A stretch of DNA of 64,000 nucleotides from Vanessa cardui (lineage: Eukaryota > Arthropoda > Insecta > Lepidoptera > Nymphalidae): positions 13,491,318 to 13,555,317 of the forward strand of contig NC_061131.1 in assembly GCF_905220365.1 (NCBI RefSeq). Reading direction: 5' to 3'. Positions within the stretch are counted from its first letter, which is position 1; every line of letters begins with the position of its first letter. The notes below the pieces were generated by a model. It had not been told where the DNA came from. It saw nothing but the letters and a program-made list of their open reading frames with translations, and ran no database searches. Shown here piece after piece: positions 10,319-21,825 of the stretch. The position numbers were made by a program, and so were the translations under genes.

Positions 10319-11860
10319 GTTAGTTAAGCGATGTTTTTTCTTCTTCATTCTAATATTTAATACGTCAGAAAGAGAAACCACTATTTCATTAAATACCCGC
10401 TTGACATTTACGTATAGAATTGAAAGGGTCTTAGAAAAAACAAACTCATTTCAACTGTCTCTTTGCACACGTCATATGTAAATAAATTTATGAAAATTTG
10501 ACATAATAACAGTACAGATTTAACCTATTATTGTATGGGACCCACTTTACCCTCTAAGAGAAAGAAAAATATGTAGTATACTAAATACTTAATTATTACA
10601 AGCAAATCAAGATGCATACAAAATAAATTCGAAATTGAAGGAAGTTATAGAGAAATGTATCTAATAATTAAACAAAATTTATTACATTCCCATAGAATAG
10701 GAAGTTTTTGTAACACGAGAATATCTCGTCACCCTAACACGCTCCGATCGCCATAAATATACCATCATAATACTTGACACAATTGTCGGGGCCCGATTTC
10801 TTTACGAGCCAAAACCGATAGTATTTACGACCTTTCCTTTTCACCCGTCTTTCCAGTATTAGACACGTTCCAATGCTTCCGATAGGAACGATTATTTAGT
10901 TAATTTATGAATACGAGAAATCATTCGAGCGTTATATCGATTATCGTTATTTAATTCGATTAACATTCTTTATGGTTGTAACTTCTTCCGAGTGGGTTAT
11001 CGAGTCTTTTATCGTATTCTTATGATCGCAGTAAATGTGCCTGTAGGTACATTTTTTTTGGTTACTAATTTTTTCTCAAGGAAGGGTACTCTATTGTATA
11101 ACATATTATATGAGTACGTTATCACCGGCTCGAATAACGGAGCAGATTGTAAAAAAATAAATTTTATATTCAACTGATAGCAACCCCAGCAAGAAACTTA
11201 TTATTTACTACAATAAAGGTATATATATCTAAATTATTTACAATTACATTAATTAATAATTTTAACATTGTCGAATCTAACTTCATTCTATCTAACCTTT
11301 CAGATTCCAATATGTATTTGCAGAGGCATATATTTCATAAGATACAGCGATCACGGGAATATTTACACGAAATAAGTAATAACCACTTATGAATTGACCC
11401 AACAAAACTTAACTAATTTTTAATAATACCTCAAACGTATGTTTTATTAAAAAATAATTCTTTATAATATATAACAGTCCTGTAACAAGATCACTGTGTT
11501 TTCATTTTTATATGTATTGTTTATTAAGCACAAATATCAATATTACCTAGCACAAGAGGTTTTAAGCAAGTAGGTTGCATTACCGATCTAATCACTATAG
11601 TGATCCAGGCAACCATTATGGCAGAAACATCACTTGAAAAGAGCTATTGTAACATTTTATTGTTATATTATGCAATTAGAATGAAATGCTTTACATATTC
11701 AATAACATAATATTTTATAATAATCAGCAGGCAATATGTAGCATGTAAGCAGCAATTTGTATAATAATTAAAATTAATTGTCACGGTACTGAGAAATAAA
11801 AATACTTACACGCAATATATGATGACAGACATTGCCTATTTTATTTTATTCCGATATTCT
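10319..11860. other. AT-rich spacer, no gene seen
   Basis: No repeat or gene recognised. Short less AT-rich blocks near 10720-10860 and 10990-11130 have no domain-bearing frame. Confidence 0.4.
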
Positions 11861-12350
11861 TTTTTTATGGTATACTTTGGCGGACGAGCATACCGGCCAC
11901 CTGATGGTAAGTGGTCACCATCACCCATAGACAATGAAGCAAAATCAAAATCAAAATCAAAGTATACTTTATTCAAGTGGGCTTTTACAAGCACTTTTGA
12001 ATCGTCATTTAACAATTAAGTGAAGCTACCATCGGTTCGGAAAGTAGATTCTACCGAGAAGAACCGGCAAGAAACTCAGTAGTTACTCTTTTTCAACAAT
12101 AAAAAAAATACAGTCATGTTAGTTAATACAAATTTTAAATTAAATTAATATATCCTGCCTGGAAGTCAACAGGTGTTAGAAATATTAACTATTCCTTACA
12201 TCGTCAATGTGCCACCAACCTTTGGAACTAAGATGTTATTCCTTGTGCCTGCAGTTACACTGTTCACTCACCTCACTGGTTACTGTTATTTGGCGGTAGA
12301 ATAACTGATGAGTGAGTGGTACCTACCCAGACGGGCTTGCACAAGGCCTA
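11861..12350 (-). repeat. Family B copy interrupted by family C
   Basis: B in reverse: TTTATGGTATACTTTGGCGGACGAGCATA ... GGTAAGTGGTCACCATCACCCATAGACAATGAAGC, broken at about 11939. It resumes at about 12176 with TTAGAAATATTAACTATTCC ... TTATTTGGCGGTAGAATAAC ... GACGGGCTTGCACAAGGCC. The order and content match the uninterrupted reverse copy at 34170-34455. Confidence 0.8.
11940..12160 (+). repeat. Family C copy nested in family B
   Basis: Starts with AAATCAAAATCAAAATCAAA, then GTATACTTTATTCAAGTGGG, CTTTTACAAGCACTTTTGAA, ACCGAGAAGAACCGGCAAGA and AAATACAGTCATGTTAGTTA. It matches the copy at 50462-50690. The hexamer run at one end resembles the 3' tail of some LINEs read in reverse, so C may be a 5'-truncated LINE end; this is an inference. 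Confidence 0.7.
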
Positions 12351-12751
12351 CATTGTACGTTAAAGAGAAACACATGTGACTTACCAAGGAATTAGCTGAA
12401 TTAAATAGAGTAATCATACAATTGTGACCTACGATTGTCGAATATTAAAAAATATATGCGCAAAAAAAAGTTATATAACCTCTTTTTTGAAGTCGGTTAG
12501 TAAATAGCAATTATAGAGGCTAGACTTTCTCCGCAATGCTATTGTTGGACAGATATACGGGTAAAATACTAAAGTACTCTGTGTGTGATTAGTAACGACC
12601 CGCTGACGAGTGAAATTAAATTGCAGAGGTTTTCAAGAAGTACTATTAGTGTAATGTATTTGTAGATTGCTTTGAAAACCTTTGTTTCTTTCTGTGTATG
12701 TGTATATTGGTGTGTATATCTTTGTGAGTAAGACTGTGTGTATCACAAATA

Positions 12752-12990
12752 TCTATACATATTATAAAATTGGAGTGTCTGTTTGTAATATTAAAATAGC
12801 TCTTTTTTACTCAATGCATGTGTATACATACACGGTACATATACCAAATTAACATTTTTTATAATTTTCGTCTGTCTGTTTGTTCCGGCTAATCTCTGGA
12901 ACAGCTGGACCGATTTTAACGGGACTTTCACTGGCAGATAACTGACATACCTAATAAGGAATATCTTAGACTACAATAACATTTTATTTG
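12752..12990 (+). mobile_element. Hel-2 Helitron-like fragment (5' end)
   Basis: Begins TCTATACATATTATAAAATT (Helitron-type TC start), GGAGTGTCTGTTTGTAATAT. It continues with a TGCATGTGTATACATACACG segment, GTCTGTCTGTTTGTTCCGGC, TAATCTCTGGAACAGCTGGA and CACTGGCAGATAACTGACAT. The reverse complement of this series recurs at 15700-16161, 20551-20725 and 39328-39415. The 3' end was not located. Confidence 0.6.
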
Positions 12991-14892
12991 TTAAATTCAA
13001 ATCGTTTTTTTTTATCAGCTGCCGGTCCCATCTTGATCTGACACTTGAACGAAATTTCAAGCGTCAACTGTCATATCTTTGTATCATGCAAGTCCTATTA
13101 AATAAAAAGACTATATTACTACATAAACATATAGTATTCATACTTCAGAATCGGTTAGCGTAACAATACCTAATCAATAACGATATTTAAAACAATTACA
13201 CTTAAACGAGGGTTCGACAACGGCGAATTACTTAGCCGAAACGGTTTGACATCTGGTCATGAAATCGTACATATATATCACATAAAGCTTTTATTCTCAT
13301 ATCAATAAGGTCTATTCTTGAATGAATTTTATAAAAAATAGTTTATGCATTCGGGCGAAAAGAGTCACGCTAGGTGACAAGGGCGCTGGCCACGAAATTG
13401 TTCATTCGATGTAAAATTATGATCGATCGTTTTATTAAACATATTGTGGTTTAGTCAGATAAGTTCGTTAAAACTTAGGTAATATATTAATAATGATTTT
13501 CACTGGATATTAAAATTATAAAAAAATAACGTTTTCATACGTTCTCTAACTAACTACCAGACATTCTTAAACTGAATACACACATATACGAAAATCGTAC
13601 ATTTTGTTAAATTATGGGTTCGTATTGGTAATATTTGTGAGACATACATATTATCTTTGCCAAGTAAATTTTTAAATCGTATTTGAGTTAAAGTAACATT
13701 GGATGCTAGCTAGCTCTTTATAGAAGGTCTTTACATATAAAGCAAAGACTCGGATTTTTTGGAATCTCGAATGAGTTGGTATACCTACGATTGTCATTTG
13801 TTTATTTCTTTAAGAAAAATGTTAATACTCGTATTCTATTTGTTCACGACTATTTAAGATAAGCCAAGAGAAATCAATAGAACAATAATACAATGTGTTT
13901 CATATACACACTGTATTACTGTTCAATTGATTCCTTTTTATTGTCTTTTTTTTTTAAATATCAACTAAAATTTCTCCTATTTACTATCCCTTTATATAAT
14001 ATAGAAGCTTAAAAGATCGCGTACTGGTACCAGATCCATTATACAGTTCTACTATATATGGTGCTAACATATACATAAAAATAACAACTGAAAAATATTT
14101 ATTATAAAGTCTTAGTTCCTTTTTAATGAGCTCAATATTTAGCCTAACAATTATATCCAACATTTACATTAAATGGGTGTAACCATTATTTTAGATATAT
14201 TTACAAGTCTTTTTCTTTAAATTTCCAATAATATAACATAACAACGACGAAAACGACCATAAAAGTATCTAAATACGAATCCACCAATATCATCAAATCA
14301 ATATAACACATCTCATGGAGTCATTATATGCACCCTGCGAGGCCAGCCCTTGAAATTGTAAAGAAACTTGCTTCTGATTGCCTCCCTCTGCACGTGGCTT
14401 TCCGCCCTCTCATTACACCACCCCCGGCTAGAATTACTTAGAAAAATCACAATCCTACTTCAAATACAGACGACATCAAAACCATGGACGAGACATTATT
14501 TCTACTTATCAAGGATGTTTTCTATTTTACTTTACTGATTTATTTTATCTTTATTGTTAAATTAGAATGCTATTTAATTTATAGTAATAATGTTCAAATT
14601 ATGATAAAAAATACACTTTATTAAATTTATAACATTAGAGTACATTTAATTGCGATACATTCGAAACAAAGTAATTTGGGAGATTTCAGTATATGTATGT
14701 ATGTAATTATCGGAGACTCGAATAATGAGGCAGTCAAATGACAGAATGACTATATCCTAAGGAATACTTAGTAGATACAAAATGTACAGCGTTTTATATA
14801 CTTATACCAGGTCGAACCTAGAACATTAGTAAAAATTACATATTTCACGTTAAAATGTGAGTGATTGACACTGACCTTTTATGATTATTAGG
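12991..14892. other. AT-rich spacer, no gene seen
   Basis: No gene or clear repeat. A GC-richer patch at 14330-14450 is unexplained. Confidence 0.4.
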
Positions 14893-15135
14893 TAGGCGGA
14901 CGAGCACATGGGTCACGTGGTCCCATCATACAAAACCATTATACTACCTCTAATTGCATTGTAAGAAATATTACCCATTCCTTACATCGATATTGCGCCA
15001 CCAACCTTGGGAACTGAATGTCTCTTGTGTACAGATTTCACAGGCACACAGGTAACTACAGACTTACACTGGGTCAATCACAATTCTAACCGGGTTTTTG
15101 TTTTTGGCGTTAGAATATCTGATAAGTAGGACGAG
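14893..15135 (-). repeat. Degraded family B copy
   Basis: Reverse-orientation B landmarks: GTAGGCGGACGAGCACATGG, GTAAGAAATATTACCCATTC, CTTACATCGATATTGCGCCA, CCAACCTTGGGAACTGAATG, TTTGGCGTTAGAATATCTGA. Strongly diverged from the copies at 18533 and 34170. Confidence 0.6.
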
Positions 15136-15410
15136 TATTCTACAAAAAGCTGAACACACCTCAGTAGTTCTTCCTGTCTTTTTAAGGATAAGTATTGTAA
15201 CGCATTTAATCTTAGAAAATAAAATATATGTAAAAATGTATGAAAATAAAATATCTGAACTTATGTCAATCAATCCTATTTATCACTTCGAATCTGTACG
15301 AATAAAATGATGCTTGTCTCTTTTTAAACTAAATAATCACCTTTAAAATATCACTCATCAAACATATTATATTGACCTTCCACAATAAAGGGCGTATTTG
15401 TTTTTCACTA

Positions 15411-15665
15411 CTATTTAAATTGGTCGTTTAACAATAACTCCAGCCTTAAACATCCAATAGAAAAGGATGCTCCCTTGGCGCCAGCCATTAAAACATAATC
15501 CAGGCAAATATAAACGGGCGGGTCTGAGTGCAAGTGACGTGTCACGATGTAGACTTGCAGATGTATTATCGGCACCATCTCGTGATTCATATCTGACTGA
15601 ATAAACGTATCGTGTTTCAGGGATATGACACACCCTCTTGTACTAACAAGTGCAATGCACCGCAA
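15411..15665 (-). other. Unidentified block with two overlapping open frames
   Basis: GC-richer than its surroundings, with minus-strand frames of 84 codons (15665-15411) and 72 codons (15633-15415) in different phases. Neither shows a motif I recognise. It is most likely a decayed repeat fragment, since Helitron ends begin right beside it at 15681. Confidence 0.25.
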
Positions 15666-15680
15666 GCATAAGGCATTTAA

Positions 15681-15699
15681 TGTATACTAATATTATAAA
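15681..15699 (+). mobile_element. Hel-1 5' end interrupted by another Helitron-like copy
   Basis: TGTATACTAATATTATAAA, the recurrent Hel-1 start, is directly joined at 15700 to CTAGTTGTGCC, an inverted Helitron 3' end. One element seems to have inserted into the other at an A/CTAG junction. Confidence 0.5.
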
Positions 15700-16161
15700 C
15701 TAGTTGTGCCGGCGATCTTGTATAGAATTTAACTTAAAAAATAGTATTTTTATAGCCTAAGTTACTCCTTATTATATCAATTATCTGTCAGTGAAAGTCC
15801 CGTCAAAATCAGTCCAGCCATTCCAGAAATTAGCCGGAACAAACAGACAGACAGACAAAAATTGTAAAAAGAAATTATTTGGCATATGTATCGTGCATAC
15901 ATACATGCATTCATAAATATATATAGTCAAATAGCTGCGCGCGATTTTGTGTGCGTTTGAATTGAACAAAAAAGTTATTGTTGTAGCCTAAGTCACCCAT
16001 CAAAATCGATCTAGCCGTTCCAGAGATTAGCCGGAACAAACAGACGAATATTGAAAACAATGTTATTTCGGTAAATGTACCGTGTATACATACATAGGCA
16101 TTTATTAGTAAGATGTTAGTTTAATATTACAAACACACTCCAATTTTATTATCTGTATAGA
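15700..16161 (-). mobile_element. Two tandem Hel-2 copies
   Basis: Reverse-orientation Hel-2 sequence occurs twice head-to-tail. Copy one (15700 to about 15933) has ATAGCCTAAGTTACTCCTTA, GTCAGTGAAAGTCCCGTCAA and TTAGCCGGAACAAACAGACA. Copy two (about 15934-16161) has GTAGCCTAAGTCACCCATCA, GAGATTAGCCGGAACAAACA and ACACTCCAATTTTATTATCT. It ends GTATAGA, the complement of a TCTATAC 5' start. Tandem arrays are common for Helitrons. Confidence 0.6.
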
Positions 16162-16261
16162 GTATAGATGACGCATACCACTTTTTTGACATTTCACGAT
16201 CGTTACCCACTATTTGCGACTTTGTTCTTATTGAATAGCTCTACTGTTTCGGTTTCTATTA

Positions 16262-16470
16262 TCCATACTAATATTATAAATGCGAAAGTAGCTCTGTCTC
16301 TCTGTCTGTCTCGCTTTCACGCAAAAACTTCTGCTCCTATTTAAATGGAATTTGGTACACAAATAGTCTAGAGCCTGAGAAAGGATATAGGCTACTTTTT
16401 AAAAACTGTTGTCAACATACATCAAAGTAATGTTTTAAGTTAATTTGTAAATATATTCTACGCGAGCAAA
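16262..16470 (+). mobile_element. Hel-1 Helitron-like fragment (5' end)
   Basis: TCCATACTAATATTATAAAT followed by GCGAAAGTAGCTCTGTCTCT, the recurrent Hel-1 5' end, then GCTTTCACGCAAAAACTTCT and a TTGGTACACAAATAGTCTAG segment. No CTAG terminus in place. Confidence 0.6.
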
Positions 16471-16750
16471 ACGGCAAGTTACAAGTAGTTTATTATAAAC
16501 ATTCACTTGTTGTTTATATTAAAAAGTTTGTTTGTTTTCGTCTGGAATAGCAGATTCTGATTTCTGACACATTCTAGTATTGAATACATAGCAAAATGCA
16601 AGTTTAATATCTGAGGATTTGAACCTGACACTTTCATTTAAATTCAATAATTTTCAGATTCAAATATGGAACTCGGAAAAAGTTTGAAGACAAGCTTTAA
16701 ATTGAATACTTTGTGCAGGGATATATTTTATTTGCTACTGCTTGTATCCA

Positions 16751-16925
16751 TGCTAATAATAAAAATGCGAAAGTAACTCTGTACAGTCAATGTTAGGCAT
16801 AAAAAGTTGCCTCTGTCCTTTCTTTCCAGCTTGCCATATAACAAATTATATAAGATCTCGTTCCATGGTTTTGCCGTGAAAAGGGCACCGAACGAGTTAC
16901 TTTCTTACATTAGCATAGAAGGATA
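16751..16925. repeat. Two opposed Hel-1 ends forming an inverted pair
   Basis: TCCATGCTAATAATAAAAAT GCGAAAGTAACTC at the left mirrors GAGTTACTTTCTTACATTAGCATAG at the right (about 16894-16920) with a few mismatches and about 110 bp between. The pair could be two facing 5' ends or a fold-back duplication. Confidence 0.5.
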
Positions 16926-17510
16926 GATAAGACATTACTCTACTTCACTACTTATTATAAAATTAATTTATTTTTAAAGCTCCAATTACAACTGCGCGCA
17001 AGCCATAACGATTTTTTTTAGCAAATCAGTAATTCACATCACAGGTAATTTCGACCAATCATATCGCGTCAATTCTATTTTCATTTTCTCAACAATAAGA
17101 TGTTGTTATAATACCTTTTCTATATTGTTAGTAAAACTAATATAAACCACTCCACTACACTGCCAACTGCCAAGACGTCATAGACTAAACGAACCAACAT
17201 TGACCGTTCGGAATAAAGTTAAAACGGTTAATCTGACTTGATTAAACTCCAGTTTATTTTCCAGAGGAAACTTGAGCGGGGAAAGATCAGACAGTAAACA
17301 AACTATAAAGTGGAAAGATTTATTTAACCACTGAGTAGTTTATATTAACCCCTGCTCTAGGGGTGGAAAATCGATGGGCTCTGGAAAAATAATCGGTGTG
17401 TGAAGAAACGGTGTCCGTACACGTGGATGGGTAACGCTGGGGAGCGAGAAGTGCGTAGCAAAATAAAAAGATAGAGAGTGTTCGAATTATTTACATTTTA
17501 ATCATCATCA

Positions 17511-17748
17511 TTACATGGTATAAAACAAAGTTGCTTACAGCTGACCGTCTCTATGTATTCTTAGATCTTTAAAATACCCAATACCGATTTTTATGCGTTT
17601 TTTTTTTGTAGATAGAATGATTCGAGAGGAAGGTTTTTGTATATATGTATAACATATACATGGACAATATAGAATTTCAGAAATTTCTAATGTGATGTCG
17701 TATTTAGTACCAGTATTAAACCTGTACGAAGCCGGGACTGGTCGCTAG
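17511..17748 (+). repeat. Hel-D repeat copy with CTAG terminus
   Basis: Starts ATGGTATAAAACAAAGTTGC, continues CTGACCGTCTCTATGTATTC, TAGATAGAATGATTCGAGAG and TTTCTAATGTGATGTCGTAT. It ends CCTGTACGAAGCCGGGACTG GTCGCTAG at 17748 followed by T. A hairpin-capable GC-rich tail plus CTAG fits a Helitron 3' terminus. Confidence 0.65.
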
Positions 17749-18417
17749 TCTCTAATTAAATTATGTATAATTTAATACCGTCAACATTATAAAGGACTTC
17801 AATTAATTATGATTGATTATTAAAATTGATTATCGTTATTAATAAATAAAATTACATTGAACTTTATTGCGAAAGGTAGACGGTTTAAGATAGAACGAAA
17901 GCAAGCTGGGATTTATTACATTTTTTCGAAATGAAAATATCTTTAGATGCGATGTGCGATATTGGAAAATATTATGAATCAAATTGCTTTCTGATGCAAT
18001 AAATTGAAAATACAAAATCTGTATTATTTATGATTTAAGTTTCCTCTTTATACGACATTTCCCATTTTGCTTGTGTTATTTGGATATTGGTCATTGTTAA
18101 TAGAGTGAGATTCGAGTTCCCCCAGACCTAAGTCAATTTAGCAAAGTTGAATTTTGACGATTGAAATGACGTAGATTTGGGTGCACTGGGATCTTAGACT
18201 ATAAGGAATTCGAGCCAACAACGCAGAAAGTATTAGTGGCTAAATATGTAATGCTCTATCATGCCTAACAATTATATCACAATTATATGTGACGAATACG
18301 ACACGACCGGAGACAGTTCAGGCGAAGATCCATTACGGATTTCATTCCTTCTTAAGACTTAAGAGTTCCAAACTCAAAGACTTTGTGTTTGGAACCTGAG
18401 GCGTGAAGAGGAATCTT
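17749..18417. other. AT-rich spacer with a near-perfect hairpin
   Basis: No gene. At 18365-18395 GTTCCAAACTCAAAG and CTTTGTGTTTGGAAC pair over 15 bp with one mismatch and a single-base loop. Confidence 0.4.
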
Positions 18418-18532
18418 GCGGGCCGACATGGCAAGGCTGACTAGTGCAGCTCATTCTTGCTGTCCGTACTAGTCGCATTCGAGTTTGGACTCCACTCCCA
18501 CTTATCATCAGGTGGAATAGTCATATTTTACT
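18418..18532 (+). repeat. Fragment of another insect repeat (possible LINE 3' end)
   Basis: CGGGCCGACATGGCAAGGCT ... CCGTACTAGTCGCATTCGAG TTTGGACTCCACTCCCACTT ATCATCAGGTGGAATAGTC. I recall this as a common lepidopteran repeat. Its likely continuation, TTGCCTATCCGGGTAATATAA at 18816-18836, lies on the far side of the B copy, so B probably inserted into it. Confidence 0.45.
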
Positions 18533-18812
18533 TGGTGGTAGGGCTTTGTGCAAGCCCGTCTGGATAGGTACCACCCACTCATCAGTTATTCTACCGCCAA
18601 ATAACAGTACTCAGTATTGTTGTGTTCCGGTTTGAAGGGTGAGTGAGCCAGTGTAACTACAGGCACAAGGGACATAACATCTTAGTTACCAAGGTTGGTG
18701 GCACATTGACGATGTAAGGTAATATATCTTACAGCGTCATTGTCTATGGGTGATGTTGGCCACTTTCCATCAGGTGGCCCATATGCTCGTCCGCCAACCT
18801 ATACAATAAAAA
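18533..18812 (+). repeat. Near-complete family B copy
   Basis: The best forward B copy: GGTGGTAGGGCTTTGTGCAA, GTACCACCCACTCATCAGTT, ATTCTACCGCCAAATAACAG, GGGTGAGTGAGCCAGTGTAA, CATCTTAGTTACCAAGGTTG, GATGTAAGGTAATATATCTT, CCATCAGGTGGCCCATATGC, TCGTCCGCCAACCTATAC, poly(A). Minus-strand frames in this interval are shadows of the repeat. Confidence 0.85.
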
Positions 18813-19037
18813 AAATTGCCTATCCGGGTAATATAAAAAAAAAAAACTGTATGAGACCCGCCCAAGGTTTGAATTTCGAATCTCAAAAGCTGCATTAGCT
18901 GGTTACTTAGTTGCAAAATTGCTTCCTCTCTCACTGACACAATTAAACTATTTCGCAATGAATTCTTACCTAAATCTCATGTCACAAACGACACGTAATG
19001 GTGACGTGACTTTCATAGAAAACTACAGGCAGTATTA

Positions 19038-19437
19038 ATGACGTTTGAAGTTGCAACATTACGTCCAATATGCCAACGTATTATAGTACGACATAACTTA
19101 AATGTAGCATCGGCAAATTTCGTAAAACCGATCACATCCGAATCAAGTACGCTATCCCAGATTATCAATATTTATTTCTTATGTGAATATGATCTTTACA
19201 CAAACAAAATGACTTGTAATACCATATGACCTAATATATTCGTCAATTTGACACGTCGATTTACATGCACCTGCTTTCAAACTCGGGTTGAACTGATGCG
19301 AGAATAGAGTTATTTCTATTGGTTGTACAAATCAGCAGGAATCGGTTTAACTGATTTTGCCGATGCTACATGTAAGTTGTGTCGTACTATACTTGGCACC
19401 AAATATTTGCTCCATTTACGTCGTTTCATTTGACATT
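19038..19437. mobile_element. MITE-like element with long inverted repeats
   Basis: TATAGTACGACATAACTTAA ATGTAGCATCGGCAAATTT...AAAACCGAT (19082-19142) is mirrored at 19341-19391 (ATCGGTTT ... TTGCCGATGCTACATGTAAG TTGTGTCGTACTATA), with about 200 bp between. Weaker complementarity may extend outward to about 19040 and 19437. No transposase frame and no certain target duplication were seen. Confidence 0.55.
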
Positions 19438-20550
19438 TGTTATATGAGTTGCGAAATTCTGATAAATGATTTTCGTCGTATGTCTGACGCGTAGGGTAAC
19501 AGTACTTATTATTGATTGAACAGACCCTTTTATTTTTTTTAGTAAAAGACCGCTTAAAAATTCTTTGAAAAGTAGAATTTCAGAAAGCAAAGTCATCAAC
19601 TGTTTCATTCAATAAATAAATATAAATAGTTTACAGTTATATTAAACGAGAATAGTTCAATAAAAATCGTTACATTTTTTATATATTCTGGACTTATTGC
19701 AATTATATCATGAAACACTATCAATGCCTTTTATAACACTTGAATAATAATATGATTGACAAATATTTAGGCTGACTGCCTATCTATCTAACTCTCCTTA
19801 GCCCTTGTTAGTTTATCTCACCACTATAAAGGCACATCACGATATAGTTGCTCTTCTCTACTGATACGTAGTTAAGGCATTTACAATATAAATGTTTATC
19901 AAGGCACTTAAAACAAATCCTTAAGTTTATTAAGACAAATCTTATAATATCCATTGTTTCAGATCGGGTTTCTTTATTCTACTCTATCGAAAATAACAAA
20001 GTAATTTCTAGTACCATAATAAATATAAATAGTCTTAAAAGTGCTGTACAAAGTACCCAGTAATGTTTTCAAGTAATGAATGAAGATTCAAGCCATTAAA
20101 ACCACAATTGGCGAAAAAACTCAAGAGGTACTCACAACAGGAGTCCAATTAAAACGTATTTAAAAGCTAATCCCACAAAAAAGAAACGCAAATACATCTG
20201 TAAACACGCAAACTTAGAACTTAATTCTATAATATTACGGACTATAATTGAAAAGTACATTAAGGCAACTATTTTGACGTGTTGAAGCGAAAACGCATTT
20301 AATCTAAGGAACAACATAATTATCATTACAGACAATATGAACCTTATTCCTATGCAAATAAGAAACAATATATACAATATATAATGTAAACAACACGTCA
20401 CAGTTCATTAAAATTCACCTCGCAAAATGGAACTAATTGAATATGACGTATTCCTTTGTGATACGACACTTGGAGCCAAAGATCAGAGGAACAAAAATTT
20501 TAGTCGTGTGAAATTAAAAAAAAACGAAGACGAGTATTTTTTCTAAATCA
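19438..20550. other. AT-rich spacer, no gene seen
   Basis: Two frames (19608-19426 and 20401-20132, minus) are AT-driven, hydrophobic or basic, with no domain; I do not call them. Confidence 0.4.
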
Positions 20551-20725
20551 CTAGCTGTACTTGCGACTTCACGTGCGTTTATATTAAACAAACAAAGTTA
20601 TTGTTGTTGCCTAAGTTATTCGGCATTACATCAGCTATCTGCTAGATCAGAAGGTTGGTCTAGACGTTCCAGAGATTTGCCGCATTAAACAGACAAACCG
20701 ACAAAAAATAAAAATATATATATTT
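20551..20725 (-). mobile_element. Hel-2 copy, inverted, with CTAG end
   Basis: CTAGCTGTACTTGCGACTTC at the left is an inverted Helitron-type 3' end. It is followed by TTGTTGCCTAAGTTATTCGG, CATCAGCTATCTGCTAGATC and CAGAGATTTGCCGCATTAAA. Confidence 0.6.
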
Positions 20726-20729
20726 TAGT

Positions 20730-20935
20730 ATATGTCTATGTCCCTTTGTACGCTTAAATCTTTAAAACTGCACAACGGATTTTGATGCGGTTTTTTTTAA
20801 TAGATAGAGTGATTCGAGAAGAAGGTTTCTGTATATAATACATGGAAAATGTAGTAAAAAAAATACTGATAATTTTAGAAATTTGTAATTGAAAATTCTG
20901 TAGTTTATTTAATTTTAATGTTTTAAGCTATGTTA
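20730..20935 (+). repeat. Hel-D repeat copy
   Basis: TGTCTATGTCCCTTTGTACG, the CACAACGGATTTTGATGCGG core, GATAGAGTGATTCGAGAAGA, ATAATACATGGAAAATGTAG, AATTCTGTAGTTTATTTAAT. It directly abuts the inverted Hel-2 copy and its 3' end is lost. Confidence 0.6.
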
Positions 20936-21375
20936 AATTGTTAGTTACATCACAAGAACTCAAAACTACGTCGGCTTCAGTAGAACCCAATCACATTTAG
21001 ATAATAACTGACTCAATGGTCTAATGGCTAGATTAGCTAAATATTTCAATGATTGAATTGTTTTTACTTGCATTTCATAAGCTTAAAAGTATATTTTGAA
21101 ATAAGAAGTTACTGTTGTGTTTTATATTACTTATTTATCATTGTTATTTTCTGAATGATTTTACTTTTTTTGATAATACGTGGATGAATGTTCTTGGTTG
21201 GTTTTTGTACTGTACTACTTATTTGTGCCCTACTGTTTCTACGTATTTGTACTCGCGCAATGTCTCTTAATGATTATGGAATAGAATAGGACATAAGATT
21301 TTATAATTTTTATGAAAAAAAAAAATAACGTAAGGCAGAATATATCCATTACATTTCTTTTTGATTGTTCATATT

Positions 21376-21447
21376 TTTATATAATTAATTAATTAATTTG
21401 CTCTTAGCAAATACACATAGAATTGGTTAATTGATTAATTATATAAA
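21376..21447. repeat. Imperfect AT-rich inverted repeat
   Basis: TTTATATAATTAATTAATTA pairs with TTAATTGATTAATTATATAA with few mismatches across about 25 bp. Simple AT sequence makes it weak as an element boundary. Confidence 0.3.
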
Positions 21448-21555
21448 CACATATTTGAAGATAGTATAGCGCAATAAATATTATATTCATATAAAGATTA
21501 ATATATAATGTTAAAAAGTAAAAACATACGATTTCTTAAAAATCTACATTTACAT

Positions 21556-21727
21556 ATGCCACCTGAAGGTAAGTGGTCACCATCACCATTAGACTATTAA
21601 CAGACAATTAACTTTTGAAAAAAAAAAAAATTTAACAGAATATTAACTTTTTCTTACATCGTCAATGTGCCACCAACCTTGGGAACCAAGATGTTATGTC
21701 CCTTGTGCCTGTAGTTACACTGCCATC
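21556..21727 (-). repeat. Family B copy, inverted, with A-rich insertion
   Basis: TATGCCACCTGAAGGTAAGT GGTCACCATCACCATTAGAC, an unrelated A-rich stretch with A(13), then CTTACATCGTCAATGTGCCA CCAACCTTGGGAACCAAGAT GTTATGTCCCTTGTGCCTGT AGTTACACTG. Confidence 0.7.
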
Positions 21728-21825
21728 CATTTAGTATGTTATTTGTAACAAAAATATTTGTATATCTATTTTTCAAGTCCACGTAACTTTGGTTTCTATT
21801 TCAACTGTAACCCTTTCAAACCCTT

